Shown in pieces: positions 1 through 6,163 of a stretch of DNA of 6,163 nt. The translations under genes were made by a program, and so were the position numbers. This DNA is from Betaproteobacteria bacterium. Its GTDB lineage: Bacteria; Pseudomonadota; Gammaproteobacteria; Burkholderiales; Usitatibacteraceae. The notes beneath the pieces are model-generated. The model was not told the DNA's origin. It saw nothing but the letters and a program-made list of their open reading frames with translations, and ran no database searches. Each line of letters opens with the position of its first letter. Within the stretch, counting starts at the first letter, position 1. The stretch covers positions 1 through 6,163 of the forward strand of contig JANYFH010000231.1 in the NCBI GenBank assembly GCA_025362705.1. Reading direction: 5' to 3'.

Positions 1-4
1 TCAT
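1..4 (-). CDS. Possible start codon of the next operon gene (LptE expected), cut by the window edge
   Basis: On the minus strand the leuS stop TGA (7-5) is followed with no gap by an ATG at 4-2, and the window then ends. Stop-start abutment of this kind is typical of translationally coupled operon genes. In many beta- and gammaproteobacteria leuS is followed by lptE (rlpB), the outer-membrane lipoprotein partner of LptD, and then holA; this gene order is the only reason for naming LptE. No coding sequence beyond the start codon is visible, so the ATG could also be chance. Confidence 0.35.
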
Positions 5-2644
5 TCAGACCACCACATTGACAAGTTTGCCTGGTACCACGATCAGCCGTTTGATCGGTTTGCCTTCGGTGTGCCGCGCGACGCCTTCGTCCGTGATTGC
101 CATTTGTTCAATCGCCTCTTTAGTCGCCGTTTTCGGTACGCGTATGCTGCCGCGCAGCTTGCCGTTCACTTGCACGACCATCTCAATTTCATCCTGTTCG
201 AGTGCAGCAGGATCGGGCTCCGGCCACGGCGCATCGACCAGATCGCCCCATTGTTTAGTGAAATCGAGTTCATTCCACAATTGCCAGGTCACATGCGGGC
301 AGGCTGGGTATAACACCCGCAACAGGATCGATACGCCCTCGCGCACAACTGCGGGCGCGCCATTGCGATTTTCTTCGAGCGTGTTCAACATTTTCATGCA
401 CGCCGAAACTACCGTGTTGTATTGAAGACGCGAATAATCGTAGCTCGCCTGCTTAAGAATCGAGTGGATTTCATGGCGCAGTCTTTTGGCGGCAGCATCC
501 AACTTTGCAGCCTCAACAGCACGCGCATCACACACGACATCGGCAATGGTCGAGCAAAAACCCCACAGCCTGCGCAAGTAGCGAAACGATCCTTCGACCC
601 CCGCACTCGACCATTCAATCGTCTGCTCGGGCGGGCTCGCAAACATGACAAACAGGCGCGCGGCATCTGCACCGTAATTGTCAATCATCTCCTGCGGATC
701 GACGCCATTGAGCTTGGATTTCGACATCGTGCCGACGCCGTCGTATTCAACAGCCAAGCCGTCAGATTTCGCGCGATACGACACCGGTTTTCCCGACGCA
801 TCCATCACCGCTTCAACATTGTCCGGTGCGAAGTATTCGATGCCGGCTTTCTCGCTTTTGCGATAGTAGATGTGGTTCAGCACCATGCCCTGACACAGCA
901 GATTAGTGAACGGCTCATCGAATTTCAACAAGCCAATATCGCGCATTGCCTTGGCCCAGAAGCGCGCGTACAAGAGGTGCAGCACCGCGTGGCTGATGCC
1001 GCCGATGTACTGATCCATCGGCATCCAGTAGTCGTTGTTTGCTGACACCATTTTGTCGTGGTAGTCCGGTGCGGTATTAGGCGAGGTATAGCGCATGTAA
1101 TACCAGCTTGAATCGACGAACGTATCCATCGTATCGGTTTCTCGCGTGGCTGGTTTGCCACAGCTTGGGCAACTGCATTTCAGGAATCGCTCGTCTTTTT
1201 TCAGCGGATTTCCCGAACCGTCAGGAATCAAATCCAGAGGCAACACCACGGGCAAGTCTTTGTACGGCACAGGGACGTCGCCGCAGCCGTCGCAATGGAT
1301 GATCGGGATCGGCGTACCCCAGTAACGCTGGCGCGAAATGCCCCAGTCGCGGAGGCGATATTGGATTTTCTTTTCGCCACCATTTGTCGCTGTCTGCGCC
1401 GCAACGTAATTGATCGCCTGATCGTAGTTCATGCCATTCATGGCAGCAGATGCAATGCAAACACCAACATCAGCGTATTGCGATTGCCACGCATCAGTCG
1501 AGTAGGGTTTACCGGTATCAACTACCTGCTTGATCGGCAAGCCATATTTTTTTGCAAACGCAAAATCGCGCTCGTCGTGCCCCGGCACACCCATCACGGC
1601 ACCATCACCGTAGCTCATCAGCACATAGTTACCGACCCAGACTTCAACGCGGTCGCCTGTGAGCGGATGAATAACAAATAATTCTGTTGCCACGCCCTTC
1701 TTTTCCATCGCGGCCATGTCGGCTTCCATGACTGCGCCCTGCCTGGCTTCTTCCACGAAGGCCGCGACTTTCGCATCACGCGCTGCAGCCATCTCCGCCA
1801 GCGGATGCTCCGCTGCAACCGCGCAAAACGTGACGCCCATGATGGTGTCGGCGCGTGTAGTGAAGACAAACAACTTGCCATCCTGCACCAGCTTACCGGA
1901 TGCATTCTTGATGTCATGCGTAAACGCAAACCGCACGCCCACCGACTTGCCAATCCAGTTTTCCTGCATCGCTCGTACGCTGGTGGGCCAGCCAGTCAAT
2001 TTATTGGCAACACAATCGAGCAGCTCTTCAGCATATTTGGTAATCGCCATGTAGTAGCCGGGAATCTCGCGCTTTTCCACCGGCGCACCTGAGCGCCAGC
2101 CTTTGCCGTCGATGACTTGTTCATTCGCGAGTACTGTCTGATCGACCGGATCCCAATTCACCACCTGTGTTTTCTTGTAGGCAATGCCCTTTTCAAGCAG
2201 CTTCAAGAAAAACCACTGATTCCATTTGTAGTAGTCGGGATCGCAGGTTGCGAATTCTCGCGACCAGTCGATCGCCCAGCCCATCGCCTGGCACTGTTGT
2301 TTCATATAAGCAATGTTTTCGCGCGTCCACTTTGCGGGTGCAACATTGTTTTTGAGCGCTGCGTTTTCTGCCGGCAAACCAAATGCATCCCAGCCCATCG
2401 GCTGCAACACGCTGTAGCCCTTCATGCGCATTTGGCGCGCCATCATGTCGTTGATGGTGTAGTTGCGCACGTGACCCATATGCAGTTTGCCGGATGGATA
2501 CGGCAGCATCGAGCAGGCATAAAATTTTTGCTTCACTTTGCCGTCTTTGCCAACAGCGCCGGGGTTCACGCAATAGACATTTTTTGCGGTCCATTCGGCT
2601 TGCGCCGCAGCTTCGATTTGTTTGGGGTGGTACGCAAAATTCAT
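5..2644 (-). CDS. leuS: Leucyl-tRNA synthetase (LeuRS), complete
   Basis: Class Ia aminoacyl-tRNA synthetase that charges tRNA-Leu with leucine in the cytoplasm. The 879-residue product is near the usual bacterial length (about 860-880). Visible landmarks in order: HIGH-type motif HMGH at 55-58 in the Rossmann fold; CP1 editing domain with TTRADTIMG at 262-270 (T267 appears to match the discriminating Thr252 of E. coli) and GHDERD at 355-360 (D357 matching the conserved editing Asp345); a zinc-ribbon-like insert with C451/C454 and C492/C495 (plus C490), then RETDTMDTFVDSSWYY; KMSKS loop as TMSKS at 639-643, with Thr replacing the first Lys; C-terminal domain with VQVNGKLRG at 824-832. The start aligns with the E. 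coli N-terminus (HPKQIEAAAQAEW against RPEEIESKVQLHW). No clear Shine-Dalgarno precedes the ATG; the upstream bases read TTTCCTCT. Transcription probably begins at the divergent promoter shared with uvrD. Identity is certain. Confidence 0.98.
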   Translation of the reverse strand: MNFAYHPKQIEAAAQAEWTAKNVYCVNPGAVGKDGKVKQKFYACSMLPYPSGKLHMGHVRNYTINDMMARQMRMKGYSVLQPMGWDAFGLPAENAALKNNVAPAKWTRENIAYMKQQCQAMGWAIDWSREFATCDPDYYKWNQWFFLKLLEKGIAYKKTQVVNWDPVDQTVLANEQVIDGKGWRSGAPVEKREIPGYYMAITKYAEELLDCVANKLTGWPTSVRAMQENWIGKSVGVRFAFTHDIKNASGKLVQDGKLFVFTTRADTIMGVTFCAVAAEHPLAEMAAARDAKVAAFVEEARQGAVMEADMAAMEKKGVATELFVIHPLTGDRVEVWVGNYVLMSYGDGAVMGVPGHDERDFAFAKKYGLPIKQVVDTGKPYSTDAWQSQYADVGVCIASAAMNGMNYDQAINYVAAQTATNGGEKKIQYRLRDWGISRQRYWGTPIPIIHCDGCGDVPVPYKDLPVVLPLDLIPDGSGNPLKKDERFLKCSCPSCGKPATRETDTMDTFVDSSWYYMRYTSPNTAPDYHDKMVSANNDYWMPMDQYIGGISHAVLHLLYARFWAKAMRDIGLLKFDEPFTNLLCQGMVLNHIYYRKSEKAGIEYFAPDNVEAVMDASGKPVSYRAKSDGLAVEYDGVGTMSKSKLNGVDPQEMIDNYGADAARLFVMFASPPEQTIEWSSAGVEGSFRYLRRLWGFCSTIADVVCDARAVEAAKLDAAAKRLRHEIHSILKQASYDYSRLQYNTVVSACMKMLNTLEENRNGAPAVVREGVSILLRVLYPACPHVTWQLWNELDFTKQWGDLVDAPWPEPDPAALEQDEIEMVVQVNGKLRGSIRVPKTATKEAIEQMAITDEGVARHTEGKPIKRLIVVPGKLVNVVV

Positions 2645-2685
2645 AGAGGAAATTGGCTGAAAAATGTGTTCTGGTGTGTTTGTCG

Positions 2686-2714
2686 ATTATACAGCGGGGC
2701 ATATGCAGACCCGC
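2686..2714 (-). promoter_or_regulatory. Probable sigma-70 promoter of leuS
   Basis: On the minus strand a perfect TATAAT lies at 2691-2686, which would place the transcription start near 2679 and give a leader of about 35 nt. At 16-18 bp spacing the -35 position holds only poor matches (GCGGGT at 17 bp), and there is no extended -10 TG. The call therefore rests on the -10 hexamer and its position in a divergent intergenic region. The leader carries the hexamer AACACA twice, 10 bp apart (2680-2675 and 2670-2665), with no known meaning. Confidence 0.55.
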
Positions 2715-2722
2715 TTACTTCG

Positions 2723-2751
2723 CGCAAGGTTTCGACACCAGACCTTATAAT
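2723..2751 (+). promoter_or_regulatory. Probable sigma-70 promoter of uvrD
   Basis: A perfect TATAAT occupies 2746-2751, with the transcription start expected near 2758 and a leader of only about 19 nt before the uvrD ATG. The -35 position at 17 bp spacing reads CGCAAG, a poor match, and there is no extended -10. No LexA box (CTGT-N8-ACAG type) was found between the two genes, so SOS control like that of E. coli uvrD is not evident here. Confidence 0.55.
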
Positions 2752-2776
2752 CAGAAGACCTAATTGACGACATCGC

Positions 2777-5161
2777 ATGAATTCCTTCGCACCTGATCCA
2801 GCACTGCACCCGCGTCTTCTTGAAAATCTCAATCCAGAGCAACTAAAAGCCGTCACGCTCCCTCGCGTGAGTGCGCTGGTGCTGGCGGGCGCGGGCAGTG
2901 GCAAGACGCGTGTGCTCACGACTCGAATCGCCTACCTGATCCAGACCGGGCAGGTTAGCCCCGCAGGATTGCTGGCCGTCACGTTCACCAACAAGGCCGC
3001 CAAGGAAATGTTGACGCGTCTATCGGCGATGATGCCAATCAACACCCGTGGCATGTGGATAGGCACTTTTCACGGCTTGTGTAATCGCCTCTTGCGCGCA
3101 CACTATCGTGATGCCAATCTGCCGCAGACGTTCCAGATTCTTGATTCGGCAGACCAGCAATCGGCCATCAAGCGTTTGCTGAAAGCGTTGAATGTAGACG
3201 ACGAGAAATTCAAGCCGCGCGAACTGGGCTGGTTTATCAACAGCGCCAAGGATCAGGGCCTGCGACCGAATGCGGTCGAGGCGACCGATGAGTTTACCCG
3301 TCGCCAGGTGGAATTCTATACGGCCTATGACGCGCAGTGCCAGCGTGAAGGCGTGGTGGATTTTGCCGAATTGCTGCTGCGTTGCTATGAATTACTGGCA
3401 AAAAACGCCGCTCTTCAGGAACACTATCGCGAGCGTTTCAAATTCATCCTGGTTGATGAGTTTCAGGACACCAATCGTCTTCAATACCAATGGATCAAGT
3501 TGCTGGCCGGTCGCGATAACGCGGTCTTTGCGGTGGGCGATGACGATCAATCGATCTATGGATTTCGTGGTGCCGAAGCGGCCAACATGCGCGAATTCCA
3601 GCGCGAGTTTTTGGCTGGTGCCGATGGCAACGTCATCAAGCTCGAACAGAATTACCGCTCGCAGGGCAATATTCTCGACGCGGCCAATGCCGTCATCCAG
3701 AACAATAAAGACCGACTCGGCAAGAATCTGTGGACCGATGCGGGCAAGGGTGAACCGATCCGTGTCTACGCTGCCGCATCGGACAACGACGAAGCTCAAT
3801 TCATCGTCGACGAAGTAAGGTCACTCGGCCGGAGTGGCATTTCGCTAACCGATATGGCGCTGTTGTATCGTTCCAATGCGCAGTCACGGGTGCTGGAACA
3901 TGCGCTGTTTCGCGCCGGTCTGGCCTATCGTGTTTACGGCGGCCTGCGTTTTTTCGAACGACAGGAAATCAAGCACGCGCTAGCCTATCTGCGCCTTGCC
4001 GGTAATCCGGATGATGACGGCGCGTTTTCGCGCGTGGTGAATTTTCCGCCGCGTGGTATCGGTGCACGTTCGGTTGAGCAAGTTCAGGATCTGGCCAATC
4101 GCCACGACATCTCGTTTTACGCAGCCGCGACATCCGGTATTGCCAAAGGTGAAATTACCGGTCGTGCCGCTTCCGCAATCGGCACATTCCTGAAAATTGT
4201 CGACAGCTTGAAGGCATCCGCCAGCGCAATTGCCTTGCAGGAACTGGCAGATGAATGCCTCGAAAAAAGTGGCCTGCGTGCGCACTATCTGGCCGAACGC
4301 GAAGGCGCAGACCGGCTGGAAAATTTAGCCGAGCTGGTTACCGCAACTGCGCAGTTTCAGGAGGAATACGAAGGCGAGGATACTTCGCTGATCGGTTTTC
4401 TCACGCATGCAAGCCTGGAAGCGGGCGAACACGAAGCAGGTGTGAATGAGGAAGCGCTGCAACTGATGACAGTGCATTCGGCCAAGGGGCTGGAGTTCAA
4501 GGCAGTATTCCTGAGCGGTCTCGAAGAAGGATTATTTCCGCACGATAATTCGGCCAACGACCTTGATGGGGTCGAGGAGGAACGACGTCTCATGTACGTG
4601 GCTCTGACGCGCGCACGCGAACGGCTTTATTTATCGTACGCCGCCCAACGCATGCTGCACGGGCAGATTCGTTACGGTATCGTTTCGCGGTTTGTCGATG
4701 AAATTCCGGCGCCACTTTGCAAATGGATCGTCGTGCCGGAAAAACAATCGGGTTATCTGGCAGGTTCGCAGATGTATCCTGCTTCACGTCCCGCTGGCGG
4801 ATTAAACGCGCAGCAATCGTGGGGTAACGTCAGAAGCGATGCAGCGAGTCGCGGCGCATGGATTGAGGGGCGCGACAGCAGTGATCGACCGTATTCCCCA
4901 CGTTCGCAAACAAGCGGTAATAGCACCGAAGGCGACTACGGACGCGAAGGTGCGCCGGACACATCGCGCGCGCGATTCGAAACCGCGCGACCAGACGCAT
5001 ATCCCTTTGGCATCGGGCAAAACGTGCAGCACGCCAAATTCGGCGAGGGTGTAGTGCTCAATTTTGAAGGCCGTGGACTCGACGCACGTGTGCAGGTGAA
5101 ATTCCGCAGTGACGGTGTGAAATGGCTGGCCTTGCAATACGCGAAGCTCACGGCAATTTGA
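2777..5161 (+). CDS. uvrD: DNA helicase II, UvrD (superfamily 1A, 3'-5')
   Basis: ATP-dependent 3'-5' helicase that removes the incised oligonucleotide in UvrABC excision repair, unwinds DNA in MutLS mismatch repair, and clears proteins from DNA. All SF1A motifs are intact in the 794 residues: Q motif LNPEQLKAV (18-26), Walker A AGAGSGKT (37-44, K43), Ia TFTNKAAKEM (69-78), TFHGL (97-101), Walker B DEFQD (227-231), III GDDDQSIYGFRGA (254-266), IV LEQNYRS (289-295), V TVHSAKGLEF (565-574), VI VALTRARERLYL (608-619). A low-complexity Ser/Arg/Gly-rich linker (about 655-742) leads to a Tudor-like C-terminal domain (GQNVQHAKFGEGVV, 747-760), which identifies UvrD rather than Rep and in E. coli contacts RNA polymerase. 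It is longer than E. coli UvrD (720 residues), at least partly through the linker. An in-frame TGA at 2765-2767 leaves ATG 2777 as the first possible start; no good Shine-Dalgarno precedes it. Confidence 0.97.
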   Translation: MNSFAPDPALHPRLLENLNPEQLKAVTLPRVSALVLAGAGSGKTRVLTTRIAYLIQTGQVSPAGLLAVTFTNKAAKEMLTRLSAMMPINTRGMWIGTFHGLCNRLLRAHYRDANLPQTFQILDSADQQSAIKRLLKALNVDDEKFKPRELGWFINSAKDQGLRPNAVEATDEFTRRQVEFYTAYDAQCQREGVVDFAELLLRCYELLAKNAALQEHYRERFKFILVDEFQDTNRLQYQWIKLLAGRDNAVFAVGDDDQSIYGFRGAEAANMREFQREFLAGADGNVIKLEQNYRSQGNILDAANAVIQNNKDRLGKNLWTDAGKGEPIRVYAAASDNDEAQFIVDEVRSLGRSGISLTDMALLYRSNAQSRVLEHALFRAGLAYRVYGGLRFFERQEIKHALAYLRLAGNPDDDGAFSRVVNFPPRGIGARSVEQVQDLANRHDISFYAAATSGIAKGEITGRAASAIGTFLKIVDSLKASASAIALQELADECLEKSGLRAHYLAEREGADRLENLAELVTATAQFQEEYEGEDTSLIGFLTHASLEAGEHEAGVNEEALQLMTVHSAKGLEFKAVFLSGLEEGLFPHDNSANDLDGVEEERRLMYVALTRARERLYLSYAAQRMLHGQIRYGIVSRFVDEIPAPLCKWIVVPEKQSGYLAGSQMYPASRPAGGLNAQQSWGNVRSDAASRGAWIEGRDSSDRPYSPRSQTSGNSTEGDYGREGAPDTSRARFETARPDAYPFGIGQNVQHAKFGEGVVLNFEGRGLDARVQVKFRSDGVKWLALQYAKLTAI

Positions 5162-5162
5162 G

Positions 5163-5405
5163 ATGCGGGCGACGCATCTTACCGACCTGCCGTTCACCTA
5201 CACCACCCGCAAAGACGGCAGTATCGTTGTCTCCCATGAGGGCCGAAGCGTCATGGTGGTCACAGGTGCTGAAGCTACACGCCTGGCGCGGAAACTGGCG
5301 GATGCAAGTGTGGAAGAAGTACAAATGGCGCTCGCCAAAATCACCAGCAATTTCAAGCGCGGCAATGAGCGGATCGCGGCGAACCACTTGCGAAATCGTT
5401 CATAG
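5163..5405 (+). CDS. Small uncharacterised conserved-looking protein, coupled to uvrD
   Basis: An 80-residue product of unknown function. The ATG follows the uvrD stop after a single base (TGAGATG), so translation is probably coupled and the pair forms an operon; no separate promoter or clear Shine-Dalgarno is seen. The sequence suggests an N-terminal beta-hairpin or small sheet (FTYTTRKDGSIVVSHEGR, 11-28, then VMVVTG, 30-35), two amphipathic helices (about 36-48 and 50-62), and a basic motif NFKRGNER (63-70) before a basic tail. From memory, short hypothetical proteins of various bacteria share this plan, with an FTY...DG...SHxGR start and a closing FKRGNE motif, but I cannot name a family. 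There is no signal peptide, membrane segment or metal-binding cysteine (it has none), so it is probably cytoplasmic. The net basic charge would allow nucleic-acid binding, which is only inference. The 101-codon frame overlapping at 5122-5424 lacks this protein-like pattern. Confidence 0.75.
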   Translation: MRATHLTDLPFTYTTRKDGSIVVSHEGRSVMVVTGAEATRLARKLADASVEEVQMALAKITSNFKRGNERIAANHLRNRS

Positions 5406-5422
5406 CCAGCACAATAAAGCGT

Positions 5423-5451
5423 AAAACCAGCACTGGTGCGGTCTACAGACC
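5423..5451. terminator. Two short inverted repeats in the convergent gap, possible weak terminator
   Basis: ACCAGCACTGGT (5426-5437) and GGTCTACAGACC (5440-5451) are adjacent imperfect palindromes, each with 5-bp arms and a 2-nt centre. In RNA each would fold with about 4 bp and a 4-nt loop. Read on the minus strand, the first is followed by a run of T (5426-5423), as in an intrinsic terminator for the substrate-binding gene, but the stem is short. In the plus direction no U-tract follows. They sit where a terminator between converging genes is expected. The rest of 5406-5500 shows only a repeated CCAGCAC (5406-5412 and 5427-5433). Confidence 0.3.
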
Positions 5452-5500
5452 ATAATCTCTCTAAAACCACCGCCAATACTAGAGTTTACCTATTTCGTCG

Positions 5501-6163
5501 TTAGCTACGCAATTCGCCGCTGGCGAAGATCACGGCAATATCGACGAACTTTCCACCGTGTCTGAATCCCGGCTTGAATTCGACCACGTGTCCGCCTACA
5601 TCAATGCGGCCCATCGCTGAAAGCGCGCGCTGCAAGCTTTCGCGCGTGACTTCCTTGCCCGCTTTGCGAATACCTTCCACCAATACTTTCGCCGCGATGC
5701 AAGCTTCAATCGCTGTCACGTTCATGATTTCTTTTTGCCCCAACGCTGTCCACGCTTCAACGCATTCCTTGACCACCGGTATGCTTGTGGATCTTGCAGT
5801 GGGCACTGTCAATGCGACGGATATGCCTGCCGCTTCCGGCCCCAACGCTTTCGCGAGTTGGCTAGCGCCGACGAATGAAAGACTGGTGATCTGATAAGGC
5901 AAGTTGGCGGAGTGCAGTTTTTTTACCATTTGCGCTGCCGGCGCATACAGCGTGGTGACAACAATGATCTGCGGATCCGATGCTGCAATGGTCTTGACGA
6001 TGTCATCGGGCAAATCGGCATTGCGCTTGACGGCGATGCTGGTCGGCTGCTTGTTGAATTTTTGCAGCGTTTTGGCCACCGTCTCAAAATTCTGCTTGCC
6101 GACGGCATCGTCGTAGTGCAGTACTGTGACCCGCGTGTTGCCGAGACTGCCCCAGAAATTGAT
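5501..6163 (-). CDS. ABC transporter substrate-binding protein, LivK/Peripla_BP_6 type, C-terminal part
   Basis: The frame is open from the right edge to a TAA at 5503-5501, giving the last 220 residues of a protein that in this family usually has about 370-390; the N-terminus and any signal peptide lie outside. A GTG at 6079 is internal and not the start, because the frame continues upstream without a stop in the same family style (RVTVLHYDDAVGKQNFETV). Family-typical segments, numbered from the first visible residue: VTVLHYDDAVGKQNF (12-26), IIVVTTLYAPAAQMVKKL (66-83), VTAIEACIAAKVLVEGIRKA (149-168), and the closing GGKFVDIAVI (203-212), close to the G-x-FVD-x-x-VI ending common in the family. 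Such proteins bind branched-chain amino acids, amides, urea or aromatic acids in the periplasm and deliver them to Liv-type permeases. The ligand cannot be told from this part. No permease or ATPase gene is in the window; Burkholderiales carry many such proteins away from transporter operons. Confidence 0.88.
   Translation of the reverse strand: MNFWGSLGNTRVTVLHYDDAVGKQNFETVAKTLQKFNKQPTSIAVKRNADLPDDIVKTIAASDPQIIVVTTLYAPAAQMVKKLHSANLPYQITSLSFVGASQLAKALGPEAAGISVALTVPTARSTSIPVVKECVEAWTALGQKEIMNVTAIEACIAAKVLVEGIRKAGKEVTRESLQRALSAMGRIDVGGHVVEFKPGFRHGGKFVDIAVIFASGELRS

Noticed and set aside
422..1045. Plus-strand open frame of 207 codons
   Set aside because: It lies wholly antisense to leuS, whose protein is intact and highly conserved there. 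The translation is rich in Arg, His and Val with no recognisable domain, as expected of a shadow frame.
2699..2706. GCATATGC 8-bp palindrome between the divergent promoters
   Set aside because: A perfect 8-bp palindrome is expected by chance at this scale, it is not centred between the promoters, and it matches no operator I can name.
2117..2767. Plus-strand open frame of 216 codons antisense to the leuS start and crossing the intergenic gap
   Set aside because: It covers the conserved catalytic N-terminus of leuS and the divergent promoter region, has a His/Arg/Cys-rich composition without family features, and ends just before uvrD.
2645..2776. LexA (SOS) box ahead of uvrD, as in E. coli
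   Set aside because: I looked for CTGT-N8-ACAG and close variants on both strands. The ACAG at 2691-2694 has TTTG rather than CTGT at the required spacing, and no other candidate was seen.
3392..3799. Minus-strand open frame of 135 codons inside uvrD
   Set aside because: It is antisense to helicase motifs II-IV, which are clearly coding on the plus strand; there is no independent support.
5122..5424. Plus-strand frame of 100 codons overlapping the uvrD end and the small gene
   Set aside because: It conflicts with the conserved UvrD C-terminal domain and with the small protein's structured pattern; its Trp/Ser/Arg-rich translation looks like a shadow.
6077..6079. GTG as the start of a 192-residue protein
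   Set aside because: The frame stays open for 28 more codons to the window edge and those residues fit the substrate-binding family, so the GTG codes an internal valine.
1..6163. Mobile element, defence system, CRISPR array or structural RNA gene
   Set aside because: Four recognisable genes and two short gaps account for nearly the whole window; no transposase, terminal repeats, spaced direct repeats or tRNA-like folds were seen.

Overview
The window is an ordinary chromosomal segment of a betaproteobacterium, probably in or near the Burkholderiales. The basis is the style of the leucyl-tRNA synthetase (editing-site wording TTRADTIMGVTF, a retained zinc-binding module), the UvrD helicase with its C-terminal Tudor-like domain, and a LivK-type periplasmic binding protein of a kind abundant in that order. 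Base composition looks moderate (roughly mid-50s % GC by eye), which would fit a family such as Oxalobacteraceae better than the very GC-rich burkholderias. The family-level placement is a guess from memory, not from a search.

Layout: (1) 5-2644, minus strand: leuS, complete. Its stop codon is followed directly by an ATG at 4-2, probably the start of the next gene of the same operon (lptE by usual betaproteobacterial order). (2) 2645-2776: a 132-bp divergent intergenic region with a perfect TATAAT -10 hexamer facing each way. (3) 2777-5161, plus strand: uvrD, complete, DNA helicase II. (4) 5163-5405, plus strand: a small uncharacterised protein of 80 residues, one base after the uvrD stop and probably co-transcribed and translationally coupled with it. 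(5) 5406-5500: a convergent intergenic region with two short inverted repeats, possibly a weak terminator. (6) 5501-6163, minus strand: the C-terminal 220 residues of a branched-chain-amino-acid-type ABC transporter substrate-binding protein, running off the right edge.

The genes are not one functional pathway: leuS serves translation, uvrD DNA repair and replication-fork maintenance, and the binding protein nutrient uptake. The only functional link suggested by arrangement is uvrD with the small downstream gene. I see no mobile element, CRISPR array, tRNA, rRNA, prophage or defence system, and no convincing sign of an undescribed system. The small gene is the one real unknown.
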